DNA of 64,000 bases from Rhinopomastus cyanomelas (Eukaryota > Chordata > Aves > Bucerotiformes > Rhinopomastidae). Shown here in pieces: positions 1 through 11,604 of this stretch (positions are counted from its first letter, which is position 1; each line of letters opens with the position of its first letter). The position numbers were made by a program, and so were the translations under genes. Location of the stretch: contig VXBP01000417.1 in assembly GCA_013400115.1 (NCBI GenBank), forward strand, positions 115,461-179,460. The letters run 5' to 3'. The notes beneath the pieces are model-generated. The model had not been told where the DNA came from, did not search any database, and saw only the letters and a program-made list of their open reading frames with translations.

Positions 1-3000
1 TCAAGAAGTCAAGCACCGCCCCACAAACAGTTCCCCTCTGCAAGGTTTGGTAAAACCAGTAAGCTGTGCCCAGAGAGACGGGGAGCACAGATGTTTTCTG
101 CCCTGAGGAAGGAGCACAAGGGGCTCAATTCTGGAGGTGGGACTGAATTTAAAGGTAAGTGGCCAGAGATAGCTCAACAAGGCTGGTTTTCACTCAGACC
201 AGGGAGCCCTCTCCTTGCTGCCCACCCCCGGACAAAATCCCAGCCTGGGACTGTGACCCGTCCCCAGGGGAAGCGCCAGCCACAGCAAATGGGAGGATTT
301 GGGATTAGCTCCAAAACATCAGCCAGTCCCACCCTGCAGAAAGGAGCGAAGGCGGTTGGGGCCAAGCAGAGGGATGAAGAGCCTGTCCGGGAGCAGGAGG
401 TCCTGCCTGTGGCCTCAGGGGTGTGGGGCAGCGTCTGGAGAAGTGAACCAGAGCGCTGCTGTCTCCTGGAGCTGCTCAGCCCCTCCATCCTCAGCTCCAG
501 GCTCAGGACCCGGGCTGGCTCAGCTCTTGGAGCAGCAGCGAGCCCTGGCAACAGAGAGAAGAATAAAAGAAGAGAAAGCAGTGGGAAGCCCCGCTGAGAA
601 GCCCCCTTTTGTGTAAACACGCTCCATCCTCAGACTAAAAATAAAGGCAAACCACAGGAAGGGAGTGAGTGCTTGGCCAGTATCCGACGTGGTGTGTGCC
701 TGGGTGTGAGCTGAGGGAGCGCAGAGAAGAGCTGGGGGCTCCACCCAGCGCAACCACACAAAGGCAGCCGTTGGAGACCTTCAAGATGGACAGGCGTTCC
801 TGGAGATTATTTAACTCCAAATAACTGCTGCTTGGCAGATGCGCAGCCCTTTGGTATGTGCGCAGCAGCTGGAAACGCTACGGGAGGGAAAAGGCTGCTG
901 TGTCAGGAGCAGAAAGGCAGGATGCCTGCACGAGCCCCGTTTTACAGGTTTGGAGCCTGAGACCCGAGGCTGTGAAGTGAAACCCCATAAACCTGTCATA
1001 ACACAAGGAAGCAACCCAGACAAGATGTCAGCTGATATCGTCCCAGCTCGCTGGTCCAACCTCAAAACCCACCTCTCCCTGCATGCTGCCCTTCCCAGCA
1101 GAAGAATCGAACCCGAAATGTCTGCATACGCCCAGAGGCTGGAGAGAGCTGATCTGCCCACCCCAAAGGGGTCCCCAACGCTTCCCCAGGTGCTGGGCTC
1201 AGATACAACACACCCCTCCACTGCCATGAGCCAAGTGCCAAGGCTGGAGGGCCAGCGGCACCCGCACACCTCCCGGCCGGAGGGATGCTCTGACAATGCA
1301 GCTGCACCCCGGAGACAAGCGGCCACCCGCGCGGTGCAGAACACGAGCCAGGCTGAAGCAGGAGCTTCCCGGAGCCCGGCGCTCACCGTTGGTGCTGACG
1401 CACCGCTCAGAGGCCTTCTGGGGAAATGCAGGACCGGCCGTTCGGCCCCGCTGGAAACACGCGCGGGGGAGCTCCAAAAGCCGAGAAACCCACAGCTCTG
1501 CCCACTGGGCTTCATGGCCATAGGTCCCAAAGCAGAGGCAGCACTGCTCTGTGGCACCTGTGTTGAACGCTTGGATCTGGCCACCACCAGCTGGAGAAGA
1601 ACTGCTCACAATGTCACACAACGGGTTTTAGGCTGAACAAGGGTAGATTTTGGCTGGACAATCAGAAATAGCTGTGGTGGTGGATCACTGGAACAGGTTG
1701 CCTAGAGAAGAGGTGAAAGTCCCACCCGTGGAGACTTTTGAAGTCAGGCTTGATGGGGTTCTGAACAATCTGTTCTAGTTAGAGATGTCCCTGCTTGTTG
1801 TAGGGGCGGTTGGACTAGATGACTTTGGAGGTCCCTTCCAGTCCAGTACATTCTATGTTCTTCCACACTCCGGACACCCCCCATTCTTTAGCCAGCCACA
1901 GCTAAACAGCAGCACCTGCAGTGCTTTCTCTTACGTTATTTTTTCTCCAAAGAAACTGACGTAGTGGAGGAAATCAAAGATAACTACGTTGACCTCAGCT
2001 TGGGTGTGTTTCCCACTGACATTAGTATTCCTTTAATCCTCTCCTCCTGGTTCCCTTTCCTACCATCAGGTCTCTCCCAAGTATTTGTTTTCTCTCTACT
2101 ATCAGAAAGGCCTCTAGGTCCACATTAAAGGTCTCCTCTGAACACAACTGAAACACAACTCCCCCCATTTCCTGTAGCAAACAAATTCCCGTGAAATGCA
2201 GCTGTTTGGAGCAGGTCAGTTGGTTTCTCTGCAAAGCACACCACACCAAGCATGACCATCCTTGCTTAATTCTCATTTACAACCATCTACCGAGACTTCT
2301 ACCAGCTTTCATCTGAGGCATTTCTTACAGGTTAAATATAAAATGCAAACACTGTTCTACAAGGCTGCCCCTGAGAAGGGAGCAGCTGCTGGTGGAACAG
2401 CTCCTGCTCTCACCCCACCGGCCTCACACCCCACGCCAGCGGCACACAAAGCCAGCAGTGCCATCATCACCGCCAACATCAACATGACAAACCTCCTACC
2501 ACCCTGCTCAGTGGCTGACTCCCAGCTGTAAACTAGCACTGAAGACCTTTCCTTTAAACTGACTTCAGCAGGTCGCTTGGAGTGCCTAAGGTGCTGCAGG
2601 ACACAGAAGAACCCAACAGAAAGGTGACACCTTCTGTGTACTCAGCTAATTACACTTCGTTATTGCTGGAGTCGCTGCTGCAGCAGCACTCATTGACCCC
2701 TTCCACTGCAACTTCCCACGTCCTGAGATGTGCTTCCCCGCAAACATCTCTCAGAGATGAGGATGGACAGAGGGGAAGGGGGCTTGGGGTGTGAGCAGAG
2801 CTGCAAGTGGGAGCCCTGAATCTCCACCTTGCCCAAACTGGAGCCGCTGCTGTAGGCTGAAGGTTAACGGTGGATATTTGCACCCATGGCTACTTGAAAC
2901 CCTACAGTCACACGCCCCAGCCCACCCTACTCCCTCCTTAGCTCCTCAGCATGGCCCTGGGCAACAAATCTACTGGTGTGCAGCCTGGGGTCAGAGCTGG

Positions 3001-3423
3001 TAACACAGTTCACCGGCCACTACAGCCAGGGTTTAAAGTGACCTCGGGGGTCTCTGGGGAGAGGATCTCCTTAATGTAAAGTCACAGTTCTTCCTTCCCC
3101 ACAGGCACAAAACAAAAACACAGCTGCTCTGTGTTGTTAGAACCCTCCAAGTGCAACACAAGGGTAACCAGTGCACCCATCCAGATGTCATCTCCTGGTG
3201 TTCAAACACCTACATTAAAAAGGCACCTTCAGTCATGCTCTGGAAATACACAGTCCTTGCAAAAGTAAGGGTTGCCTGTAAAAGTTGTATACCAAAGGAT
3301 GGAAAAGATCTGCATGTGCTGAGCTCTGCCTCTGCCCAGATGTGAAACTTCATGAGACACCTAAGGAGAAAACCGTGTGGGATTAACCTCTCCCGACCCC
3401 GTGTGATAAACATAGAGTTTTAC
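1..3423 (-). other. SLC12A8 intron reaching the left edge
   Basis: The donor of the 3424-3655 exon opens into this GC-rich stretch. The next conserved transporter segment is not found here, so it is intron to the window edge. It carries one CR1 3' end. Two overlapping opposite frames of about 260 codons near 811-1636 have no recognisable domain. Confidence 0.75.
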
Positions 3424-6400
3424 CTGGATCAAGGTGTGTAAAGGACCCGATGACAAAGTCCAGTGTTGACACGGCCAGTAGGAAGAGCAGCAGGAGCTGG
3501 AGCCTGATGATCCACCTCACCCCGGCCAGGTTGATGCCCAGCAGGCCCAGCAGGACAGCCAGGGAGATCGCGCGCACTGCCCAGATGTTGCTGAGGCTCA
3601 GGACCTCTGCGATGGATTCTGCAAAGCCAGTGATGTACATGGCACCTGCAACACACTGAAGGACAGGGCTCTGTGAGTGCCCCGCAGGAGAGCAAGGGAC
3701 CCCCACCCACAGCCCCATGCTGGGCTGGGGGGTCTCTAATCTGACAGACACACCTGTCCTGTCACAACACAATCCTTACTGCTCTTATGGTCTACTGGGA
3801 CTGAACCGCATTGCTGCCTACAGCTCCCTGCCTACTGCCCTGCGAAACACAAAGCTGAGTGCTGGGACCAGAAACACTAAAGCCACTGACTTTAAAACTC
3901 ACTCCCCATGAATGCCCCAGGAGAAGTCACACTGGCTTCCCTGAGGGGGAAAAAGGATAAGTCAGCCACTAAAGGTATTTCTTCCCTTCTGTTTTTCTGA
4001 AAAAAAGAGTCCCAGTTCAACACCTGGCTGGAGAACATCTAATGATAGGACAAGGGGCAGGGGGTGTAAGCTGGAACATAGGAGGTTCCACAAAAATATG
4101 AGAAGGAACTTCTTCCCGGTGAGGGTGACAGAGCACTGGAACAGGCTGCACAAGGAGGCTGTGGAGTCTCCTTCTCTGGAGAGATTCAAAACTCACCTGG
4201 ACAGGTTCCTGTGCGACCTGATCTAGGTGATCCTGCTGTGGCAGCCCGATTGGACTAGATGATCTTCTGAGGTCCCTTCCAATCTCTAACGTTCTCTGAT
4301 TCAGTTTGCATCCTTCCTCTTTGCCTCCCAGGAGTTACTTTTAGCTCAGTCTTTAGTTTGGATGTAAAAAGGTCTGATCTTTCACTGGCTCCCCACCTCG
4401 TCGTTGGAATAGACTCTGAGCTTTTGAGGAGCATGCATTGTGCAAGCTGTGACTCCTGAGCTCCCAGGAAAGCTGCTTCTTTGTTTTGCAGGGCAGGACA
4501 CAGAGCATCTGCCCTGGGTGGATGAGGGCCTGCAGGATGGGACATGTGCAGCACAGGTCCAGGCCTCAAATCCCACTGCAAAACAGAAATCCTGAATACC
4601 AGGACATTGTCCTCCAGAGGTTCCCACTAGGTGACATTTCAGCGACATCCCTTTCCAGTGCGTGGCATCCCTAGCAAACCAGGTCAGAGCGCAGAGCTGC
4701 ACACTGGCATGTGTGTTGTGACCTCGGGTCCTGCAATCCCACTATCCTTGTCCATGCACACAGGATGTGCAGCTCAGGTCACACACAGCCGGATGGACAA
4801 AGCCCCAAGAGAGTCACAGCAGACCTCTTCCAGCAGATCCCACTCAGACTGACTCAGCACTACTCCACTGAGGGTGCTTGTGATGACCTGATCCATGCCC
4901 AGGATTTGTGGGTTCATACATGGTTTTCAGCAAGCAGCACCTGTGGAATTCATCTGTTCAGACTCTGGCACCTACAACTTAAAAGTTCTGGAAGAGACTT
5001 CACTTCCTTTGTACGTAGACACCTCACACATATCGGGTGAACCACATCTTCAAAGTCACACTTTCTCCTTACTAGTAGCTCCACCATGAGTGTCTCCACC
5101 AGAGAACTCTCAGACTCTACACAACGATCACCAAAGAAGCAGGTCTACTCTTGTTTATTTGTGTTTTGCAGGGTCTACACCACTGAGAGACAGGATCACC
5201 CATGTCCTGCACAGAAATGGGCCCTCAGACCCCTTCTGAGCTAGTAACGGACAACACCCTAGGCCAGCACAGCTCCACTGGGTGCACCCACTGAAACTGC
5301 TCTTGAGGTTGGAAGACAGAAGAAGGGGGAAGAGGGAGAAAAGCCAGAAGCTAACTCTAAAAACCTGTTGTTCTTGCCTCTCATGTGAGGAAATGTCCCA
5401 CAGACAGAAAGCAGCAGCATCTAACCCCGACTCCTGGTGCCTGACCAGTATCAGCTTTGGAAGAAGTTTTCTCCACTACATAAGCTCTCAGTGACCCCAA
5501 GGGCTGGTGTGCAGGGATGCTCTGAAGGGAGCAGGGCAGAGCAAGCCTCTGATAGGCAGCAGCACCACAAGCCTCCTTTTCTCTGGTGAACCTTGATCAT
5601 CACCAGCCTAATGGAGGAGCTGAATGCCCAGCAAATACCCTGCTGCTCTGCACACAGCAATGGCCAGGGCACAGCAGCACCGTGACACAAACTGATTCCT
5701 CACGAGCCAGCTTGTCTTGAGATCAGAACTGAATCCTAGGCTGACATTTGTGGAAGCTGGTTTCTTACAAGCCTTTGTAAGCCACACCCTCTGCTGGACC
5801 AGGAACACTACTGACTTTCAACACGTTGACAAGCGCTGCCACTATCTTTGCTTTTGGGATTTTAGGGCTGGGCCTTGGAAGACCTCTGCTTGCACAGGTA
5901 GGTCTTACTGCAAACCACTGTGGAAAGGAGACTGCATAGAAAAGCACCAGAACCCAGCCTTGTGGCTAGGACAGCAGTGCCCAAACACTTACTGGTCTCC
6001 ACAGGACCTAACAGATACGTGCTGCATTGTTTAGGGCAATCTGATGAAGCCTGTCCTCTGGAGCATCTCACGAGGTCAGCAAAGCCCAAATGGGTCTTGG
6101 CTCATCTTGACCGATGCAGCAGGAGCCTATGATCCTATGATCCTATTCCTCCAGGAGCTCCAGGGCACTGAACCACCCCTCATCTCCCAGGGCACCAGCA
6201 GCACATAGCCAGTCACTTCCCACTTGCCCTGGTCAGACCAGGGGATGGGGAATATCCCCACTTCTGGACAGACCTGCCTCGTGATGGAGGTTTATAGCAC
6301 TCGGTGGGCATCCTGTAGTGGGGGAGCAGCCTGCAGCTGGTGCAGAGCCCACTAGGGAGAGAGCAGGGCCAAAGAGAAGGGAAAGGCAGCAGCTTCCAGG

Positions 6401-9400
6401 GGTAGGCAAAGTGTTCCTAAGGCAGCTTCCAGCTCCCACCTGCAGCCCCCTGCACACAGGGATGCCCAGGCAGGGGCTGCAGCTGCTGCAGCCCAGCTTT
6501 TCCAGCCCGCAGGACAGGCTGCAGCGTGATTGCTTTTCCAGACAGCATCAGCTCAGAGGACGAGAGTGGAAAATATGACAGGAAGGATTCTCATGTGTGG
6601 CCCATTTCCATATCTTGGCTTGTAACTGCACTCAGTTTGTATTTTATGGACACTTGCTTTTAATCTGGAGTGAAAGGAGAAGAGGAGATTATTTCTGGTT
6701 TGGGGTTTTTTAACGGTTCTCGGAGATTGTTGCAAGCCAGTCAGTTAAAACTAAACCTCCATAAAAATGCTTCTCTGCTCACCAGATTTTATACTGTTCA
6801 TAACATCTTTATGGGGGTAGGGGGTTAAGTTACTGCAGGATTAAGAGATTACTTTCCATTCTCTGTGTTTACTACTTGTGTATTTCAGTGCTCCACCATC
6901 ATGGTGGCTCTTTGGGAGAGCCTTTCAGAAAACCTAGAAATGAGACTTTTGGATCTCAAGAAGTCCATTAAGTGTTGCCCTCACTGCTGCACAGCTCTGC
7001 TCTCATACCAGCTCCACCTCTGTGGGCTTCCACCGAGAAGCAGCCAAAGCTTGCCCAGGCACAGGAGCACGCCAAGATCAACCTGCCAGCCCACAGCTGC
7101 TCACTGGGCTTTTGATGGACATCTTGGCCTCTCTGGTTTCAGTTTAAGTCAAGTCTCTTGCCAGCAAGGACAAGTCCTGGCAATGGGGGTAATTTGCCAT
7201 GAGAGGGCATGTCTTGTACAGTTTGCTTGGTCATATGCCCAGCTCCTCCGCTGTTGTGGCCCATGACATGCAGGGCATTGCCATGCACGGGCTTGCTCCT
7301 GGAGGGCACAGTGGGGCTGAATGCTCCCCACAGTGCTCTCCCATGCTGTCCAGCACACCGCAGCATTACTCAGATTTTACTGGGAGAATGAACTACTGCC
7401 TGCAGCAGCAAAGCACAAGATTCAAATCTGCATTGCAAAGCCTCTACATTTTCTTCAAATAACTTTGGGGTTTTTAATTACCTGGCCAAAAATATAAAGG
7501 AGGCCAATGGTCCCCCCTACTTGACCTCCAAGGACAGTAGAGATCATGGAGTAGACTCCTCCGCTTCCAACGCTGCACTTCTCACACACCCCAATTCCAG
7601 ACAAGACTGTCACCAGGGCAACCAGGATGACAAAAGACACCAGAAACATGCCCATTACAATGCCAGTGTTTCCCTGGGGTGAAAAAGAGAAATCAAATAA
7701 AGATCAATTCACACCAAGCCTGTTGAGACAGGAAAGAGACCTATCAGCTCCTGGGCACTAGTGATCAATGAATCTGAAGCCATTAGAGATCAAAAGAAAA
7801 ACAAACACCCCCCTCTACTTGTCTAATTCATAACTGATTGCCAAACCTATAGCTGCTGTTAGAGTCCCTTTGAAGAAGACCTGTCTCCCCGTGGGGAAGG
7901 ACAGACCTTTGCATGTGCAGGTTCTCACCAGGCTCCTGCACCGATCATTGACTTCTGTCCTCCGGTTTAACGAGTTCAAATAGTGGTTCAGCCACGAGGG
8001 ACGGGGGATCCCCACCTTTCTGTGTGTTTAGAGTGACAGGCTTAACGCTGCACTTTCACAACAAAACATAGCCTCAAACCTGAACCTCTGAGATCCATGG
8101 CAGCTGATTGATTAACAGCATCGAGTTTGCATTTTAATTTTACAGAACATTTATCTTCAAAAGCTCTGATCCTCCCAAACAATGAGATACCCAAGAACAA
8201 AACCTCAACGGCAATGCAGCGTGGAAAATAAATAACACTCCAGCAACCCAGTGCACGCTGGCCCTTATCTGCAGGACAGGGGCCGAGTGGCAGGTGGCTC
8301 TCAGGGGAGGTTTGTGCAAGAAAATAAATCCCCTCCTGCTCCAGATGGAGAGTGGGCCCCTTGAGGAGCTGCTGCATCAGCCGTGGTCTTGCTATGGGGT
8401 GAAGAGCAGAAGCCTCTGAACAAACACAGATGCATGTGCCTGTACTCTTGAGGGTTCAGTTTGCCATTTAGGTCAGACTTCCTGAAAGAGAAGGTGCTTA
8501 CTACCTCCAAAAGCACTAAAATGACTCTACTGAGCCCAGGACTGTCCAACCCACTCACACATGGCTGTAATTTATTTCCCAGGGTCAAAAGTTTCCCCCT
8601 GTGCTCCAGCCCACCTTCCCCTGGTGACAATTTGTTCAGCCCAGTGCAGTGATTCCAGCTGTAGGGTCAGAAATCTCCTCCAGTGCCCAGCGTTTCATTA
8701 AGGTCTGGCTTCCCTTCCCCTGCCTTTCCTCGTATTTCAGGGCATGTCCACACCCATCCTTTCCAACCCTTGCTCCAGCAACGCTCATCACTGAGGTCAT
8801 GCTAGCCTTGATGGGCTTTGTTTATCACCAGCATTAAAAGGCTGCTTCTCAGCTTCGGGGTTGGATAAAATCCCAGATATTTTTTTCCTTTCTCTTTTGT
8901 GAAACAACAGCAACATATCCAGGATGTTGCTATCATCATAAAATCCTATTTTGGTTCAGCATCCCGCTGCCTTTGACAGGGGCTTTATCTGGTCAGCGGG
9001 GAGCAGAGCCAAGGCTTGCTCTGAACGCAGCTGCTGGCTGGGTCAGCACCGCAGTCCTCTACAATCCAACGCTCCTTTCTAAAAAGGCAATTGTTCTTGT
9101 TCTTCAACAGTTTACCCGAGGGTTAAAAGGGTTAATACATCTGACACGCTTCAGTTAAAAAATACCAAAACAAACAAAAAGAAGAACAGAAAAACCCACA
9201 CATATGCAAACATCCACATAGCCTTGGGCTTTTCCAGGGTCCGCTGGTGGCACCACCAGCCTGTGGCAGCAGCCAGCTAACGGCAGTTCAGTGGTTCCCA
9301 CAGAAGAAAGGGTTAACTCACTGATCAGGGAGGAAAGCTGGACTCCCAGCAACAATAGCAAGCAGAGAAAGTGGGAAGAAAAAGCCCTCATTAAACACTG

Positions 9401-11461
9401 ATGCTTACTTATGCATGCACACTGGAAGGGGTTAGCAGCTCTCAATAGTTGTGGAAGCAAGATTAGGGTCCCCTGGAATTGCAAAGCGTCACTAGCGCCG
9501 GCTCTGGAAATTTATAGCAAAGCCTGACTCTCTGAATAGCTCCACATATGATCGTCCTCTGCCAGGGGAGCTCCCTGCCAACCCCAGCTTCTCCTCCCTT
9601 CCTTTTCATGCTGGCTTCCAGCTGCTCCAGTTTTACTTTTATTTACTGGTTTTATTTTTATTTGCATTAGCTCCAGCAGTAACTTGGTTTCAAAGGAGAC
9701 GTGGAGGAAATAAGATCAGGAGGAAAAAGCAGCTAGGAAACTCACTCTGACTTCACACCACCCACCCTCAAAGCCACCAGCAAAGCCATCTTCAATAGAA
9801 GAGCGCAAGCGTCTTCCTCCTCCTTTTGGAAGATGTCCACCACGTCTGTAACACCAACTCATGCCTGTGACACAAACTCTGCCGTAGTTCAAATTCCAGC
9901 CGACCCTGGAGGAACTTTCCTCCTTCTAAGGGGGAATTTTAAGGGACAGTACAACACCTCATGTCAGGAGGGGAGCAGAGGCACTTCTCCAGGCTCGGAC
10001 ACTCCTACTATTCTGGATGCACAAGTGGAAGTCTCTTTGACAGCAGTAACAATTTCACCTGACTGAGGACTCTCCCAGACATCGTGGACTCCAACAAGGA
10101 CACCTTTGGAAGTGACCTGCTTCAGCAGGGTTGGGAAGATGGCTGAGCAGCCGTGACTACGGCAAGACACTTTACCTGGAAAGCGGTTAATTTGTGTTGG
10201 CAATGCAACATAAAGGTGTCCCTGTTCATCGTTAAGCTTGGTTGCTGCGGTTTTTTTCCTAAAGCTAAACTAGGAAAACACTTACAAAGACCACTGATAA
10301 AGCTGAAGCTTTATCTCGTGGTAGAACGCCATGAAACACTACCACATCCAAGAGGATATAAGTCATGCCAAAACGCCTGGGTGGTAATGGAGATACAAGG
10401 TAAAGAGGTGAGGATGAAAATGCCTGGCCACATGTTCAACCAAGTCAGCACTCACCACAAGCCATCCTGTCCTCAGGAAAAGAACCACTCCAAAAATGTT
10501 GATCATACAGGAGGTGAAGACACCATCCCATGTTCCAAAAAGCACTGGCTCCCACACAAACAGCTGGATCTTCCACCAGGGCTTGGTCTGTGTTTGAGAC
10601 ACCTGGGAAAAAAAACCAACCCCACCTGTTTTACTTCTCGTGCTTTACAGGTAGGCTGCAGAAGCAGTACAACAGCCACCCACCAACAGCAGGATGGATG
10701 GTCACCAACCACTGCTAAGACGTCCCTTCGCTACAGGTTGTCTCTAAGATGAAGGTGTTGCAGAGCTGTTAGGATCCCTGGGCTCTGGAATAGAGGGTTC
10801 CCTGCAATACCCTACCTACATTCTTGTAGGATACACAGCAACAGAGTCCTACTCAGCCTCAGCTAATTAACCCCACTGATGATGAAGCAAAAACACCGTT
10901 CAAGGGGTCCTTAATGAGCACACACCTATACATTGGGATCCTCCTCCTGTTCCTGCTAAGTGTCCCACCAAGACAAGCAAGGTCTTCAGGTGCACTGAAG
11001 AAGTTTCTTAGATGAAATGACAAACCAGACTGGCACTGGGACTGACAGAGTAGGATAAGATGGGCTTCTCGCCACAAAGTCATCTCTGATCACGACACTA
11101 CATTTCTAGAGGAGACCTGGGGCTGTGGTTCTTGGAGCACCAGCAAATTTCAAAGCTGCTGGAGCCAAGTCCTGACACTCCAGGTAAACCTTTCCTATTG
11201 CAACTGCTCCCTCCTGCCCTGAGGAAGCCACATCTCTCCCCTGTTTCTAAATAAGGTCTACACAGCAGAAGGGGGGCACTTTTGTTACGGCAGTCCTGTT
11301 CACCTGCCACAGAGGTGACCTAGAGGAGGGGCAAAGGTCGGAGAGATGGAAGCTTGGGCTAGGAAGGGAAGGGGATGTCAAGAGAAACACACCTGCTGTG
11401 CCTCCTCGTGGAACAGCTCCTGGACATATCCGTCGCTTCTGGCACTGTTCAGGTTGAACAT
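1..11461 (-). CDS. SLC12A8: SLC12A8 solute carrier, N-terminal 213 residues (gene continues beyond base 1)
   Basis: Four coding exons (11461-11393, 10602-10456, 7673-7482, 3655-3424) join in phase to give the first 213 residues of a protein of about 710 residues. The full length is from family knowledge. The sequence runs from a soluble N-terminus with VQELFHE, through PWWK and WEPVLFGTWDGVFTSCMIN, into several hydrophobic helices. SLC12A8 (CCC9) is a divergent member of the cation-chloride cotransporter family in the plasma membrane. It has been reported as a nicotinamide mononucleotide transporter in mouse gut, a role that has been debated. The exons for the rest of the transporter and the C-terminus should lie to the left of the window; none is seen in 1-3400. 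Confidence 0.95.
1638..1860 (+). mobile_element. CR1 LINE, truncated 3' end
   Basis: Contains the typical CR1 3' landmarks in order: the CACTGGAACAGGTTGCC-like block, GGTTGGACTAGATGAC, GGTCCCTTCCAGTCC and a final ATTCTATG. No reverse transcriptase remains. It is antisense to SLC12A8. Confidence 0.9.
3424..3655 (-). CDS. SLC12A8: SLC12A8 exon with further membrane helices
   Basis: The acceptor is CCTGTCCTTCAG (AG at 3656-3657) and the donor is GTAAAA below 3424. The 232 nt go from phase 0 to phase 1. They encode CVAGAMYITGFAES, a helix around NIWAVRAISLAVLLGLLGIN and a second helix around RLQLLLLFLLAVSTLDFVIG, ending FTHLDP. This is the last SLC12A8 exon visible. The donor leads into intron reaching the left edge. 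Confidence 0.96.
3656..7481 (-). other. SLC12A8 intron
   Basis: A 3.8-kb intron containing one CR1 3' end (4036-4302). A short repeated ATGATCCT motif near 6129-6146 resembles a CR1-type tail but has no convincing body. Nothing else is seen. Confidence 0.8.
4036..4302 (+). mobile_element. CR1 LINE, truncated 3' end
   Basis: Holds GTGATAGGACAAGG-like, AACATAGGAGGTTCCAC, GAAGGAACTTCTTC, CTAGGTGATCCTGCTGTGGC and the terminal GAGGTCCCTTCCAATC block. It is the same subfamily as the copies at 45.9 and 54.3 kb. Intronic and antisense to SLC12A8. Confidence 0.92.
7482..7673 (-). CDS. SLC12A8: SLC12A8 exon with second and third membrane segments
   Basis: The acceptor is TTTTTCACCCCAG (AG at 7674-7675) and the donor is GTAATT below 7482. 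The 192 nt, phase 0 at both ends, begin GNTG and encode a hydrophobic helix (GMFLVSFVILVALVTVLSGIG), a loop with CEKC, the conserved SGGVYSMIS segment and the start of the next helix (GGTIGLLYIFGQ). The loop cysteines differ from the mammalian residues I recall. Confidence 0.96.
7674..10455 (-). other. SLC12A8 intron
   Basis: A 2.8-kb intron between the first and second helix exons. No repeat or RNA gene is recognised. Confidence 0.85.
10456..10602 (-). CDS. SLC12A8: SLC12A8 exon with first membrane helix
   Basis: The acceptor is TTTTTTCCCAG (AG at 10603-10604) and the donor is GTGAGT below 10456. The 147 nt, phase 0 at both ends, encode VSQTQTKPWWK, the conserved WEPVLFGTWDG segment and the start of the transporter fold (SCMINIFGVVLFLRTGWLV, first membrane helix). 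The match to vertebrate SLC12A8 is close. Confidence 0.96.
10603..11392 (-). other. SLC12A8 intron between start exon and first helix exon
   Basis: A 790-nt intron with donor GTGTGT and acceptor TTTTTTCCCAG. No other feature is seen. Confidence 0.85.
11393..11461 (-). CDS. SLC12A8: SLC12A8 start exon (23 codons)
   Basis: On the minus strand the ATG at 11459-11461 opens 23 codons ending at CAG followed by a GTGTGT donor below 11393. The peptide contains VQELFHE followed by EAQQ, matching the N-terminus of vertebrate SLC12A8, and the phase-0 junction joins directly to the PWWK exon. The first eleven residues (MFNLNSARSDG) differ from the mammalian start I remember. Reading upstream in the same frame there is no further ATG before a TGA at 11603-11605. 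The exon's 5' boundary is unclear: possible acceptors near 11485-11493 have weak pyrimidine tracts. Confidence 0.88.
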
Positions 11462-11520
11462 CGCACTCTTCACGTTGCCTCTGCCTGCCCAACGTGCAGC
11501 TCTAGTGCTACAACAGGCAA

Positions 11521-11604
11521 GGCTGATCCACGCAGAAGGTTGGCTGATCCACGCAGAAGGTTGGCTGATCCACGCAGAAGGTTGGCTGATCCACGCAGAA
11601 GGTC
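11521..11604. repeat. 21-bp tandem repeat, four copies
   Basis: Four consecutive near-perfect copies of a 21-bp unit beginning GGCTGATCCACGCAGAAGG start at 11521, 11542, 11563 and 11584. The array ends at a diverged last copy (GGTCAGC). It lies 60 bp upstream of the SLC12A8 ATG, in 5' UTR or adjoining intron. On the minus strand it is open in the SLC12A8 frame, but it has no ATG and is closed by a TGA at 11603-11605. Confidence 0.95.

Noticed and set aside
811..1636. Overlapping opposite-strand frames of 258 and 265 codons
   Set aside because: GC-rich intronic DNA with few stops. Neither protein resembles a family I know, and both cannot be coding.
3429..3710. 93-codon minus-strand frame and a plus-strand frame over the 3424-3655 exon
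   Set aside because: Out-of-frame shadows of the SLC12A8 exon, whose correct frame shows the membrane helices.
5700..6150. Possible further repeat element ending in ATGATCCT repeats
   Set aside because: Only the short tail-like motif is present, with no convincing CR1 body, so it is not listed as an element.
10153..10752. 199-codon plus-strand frame
   Set aside because: It is the antisense shadow of the SLC12A8 first-helix exon and its intron.
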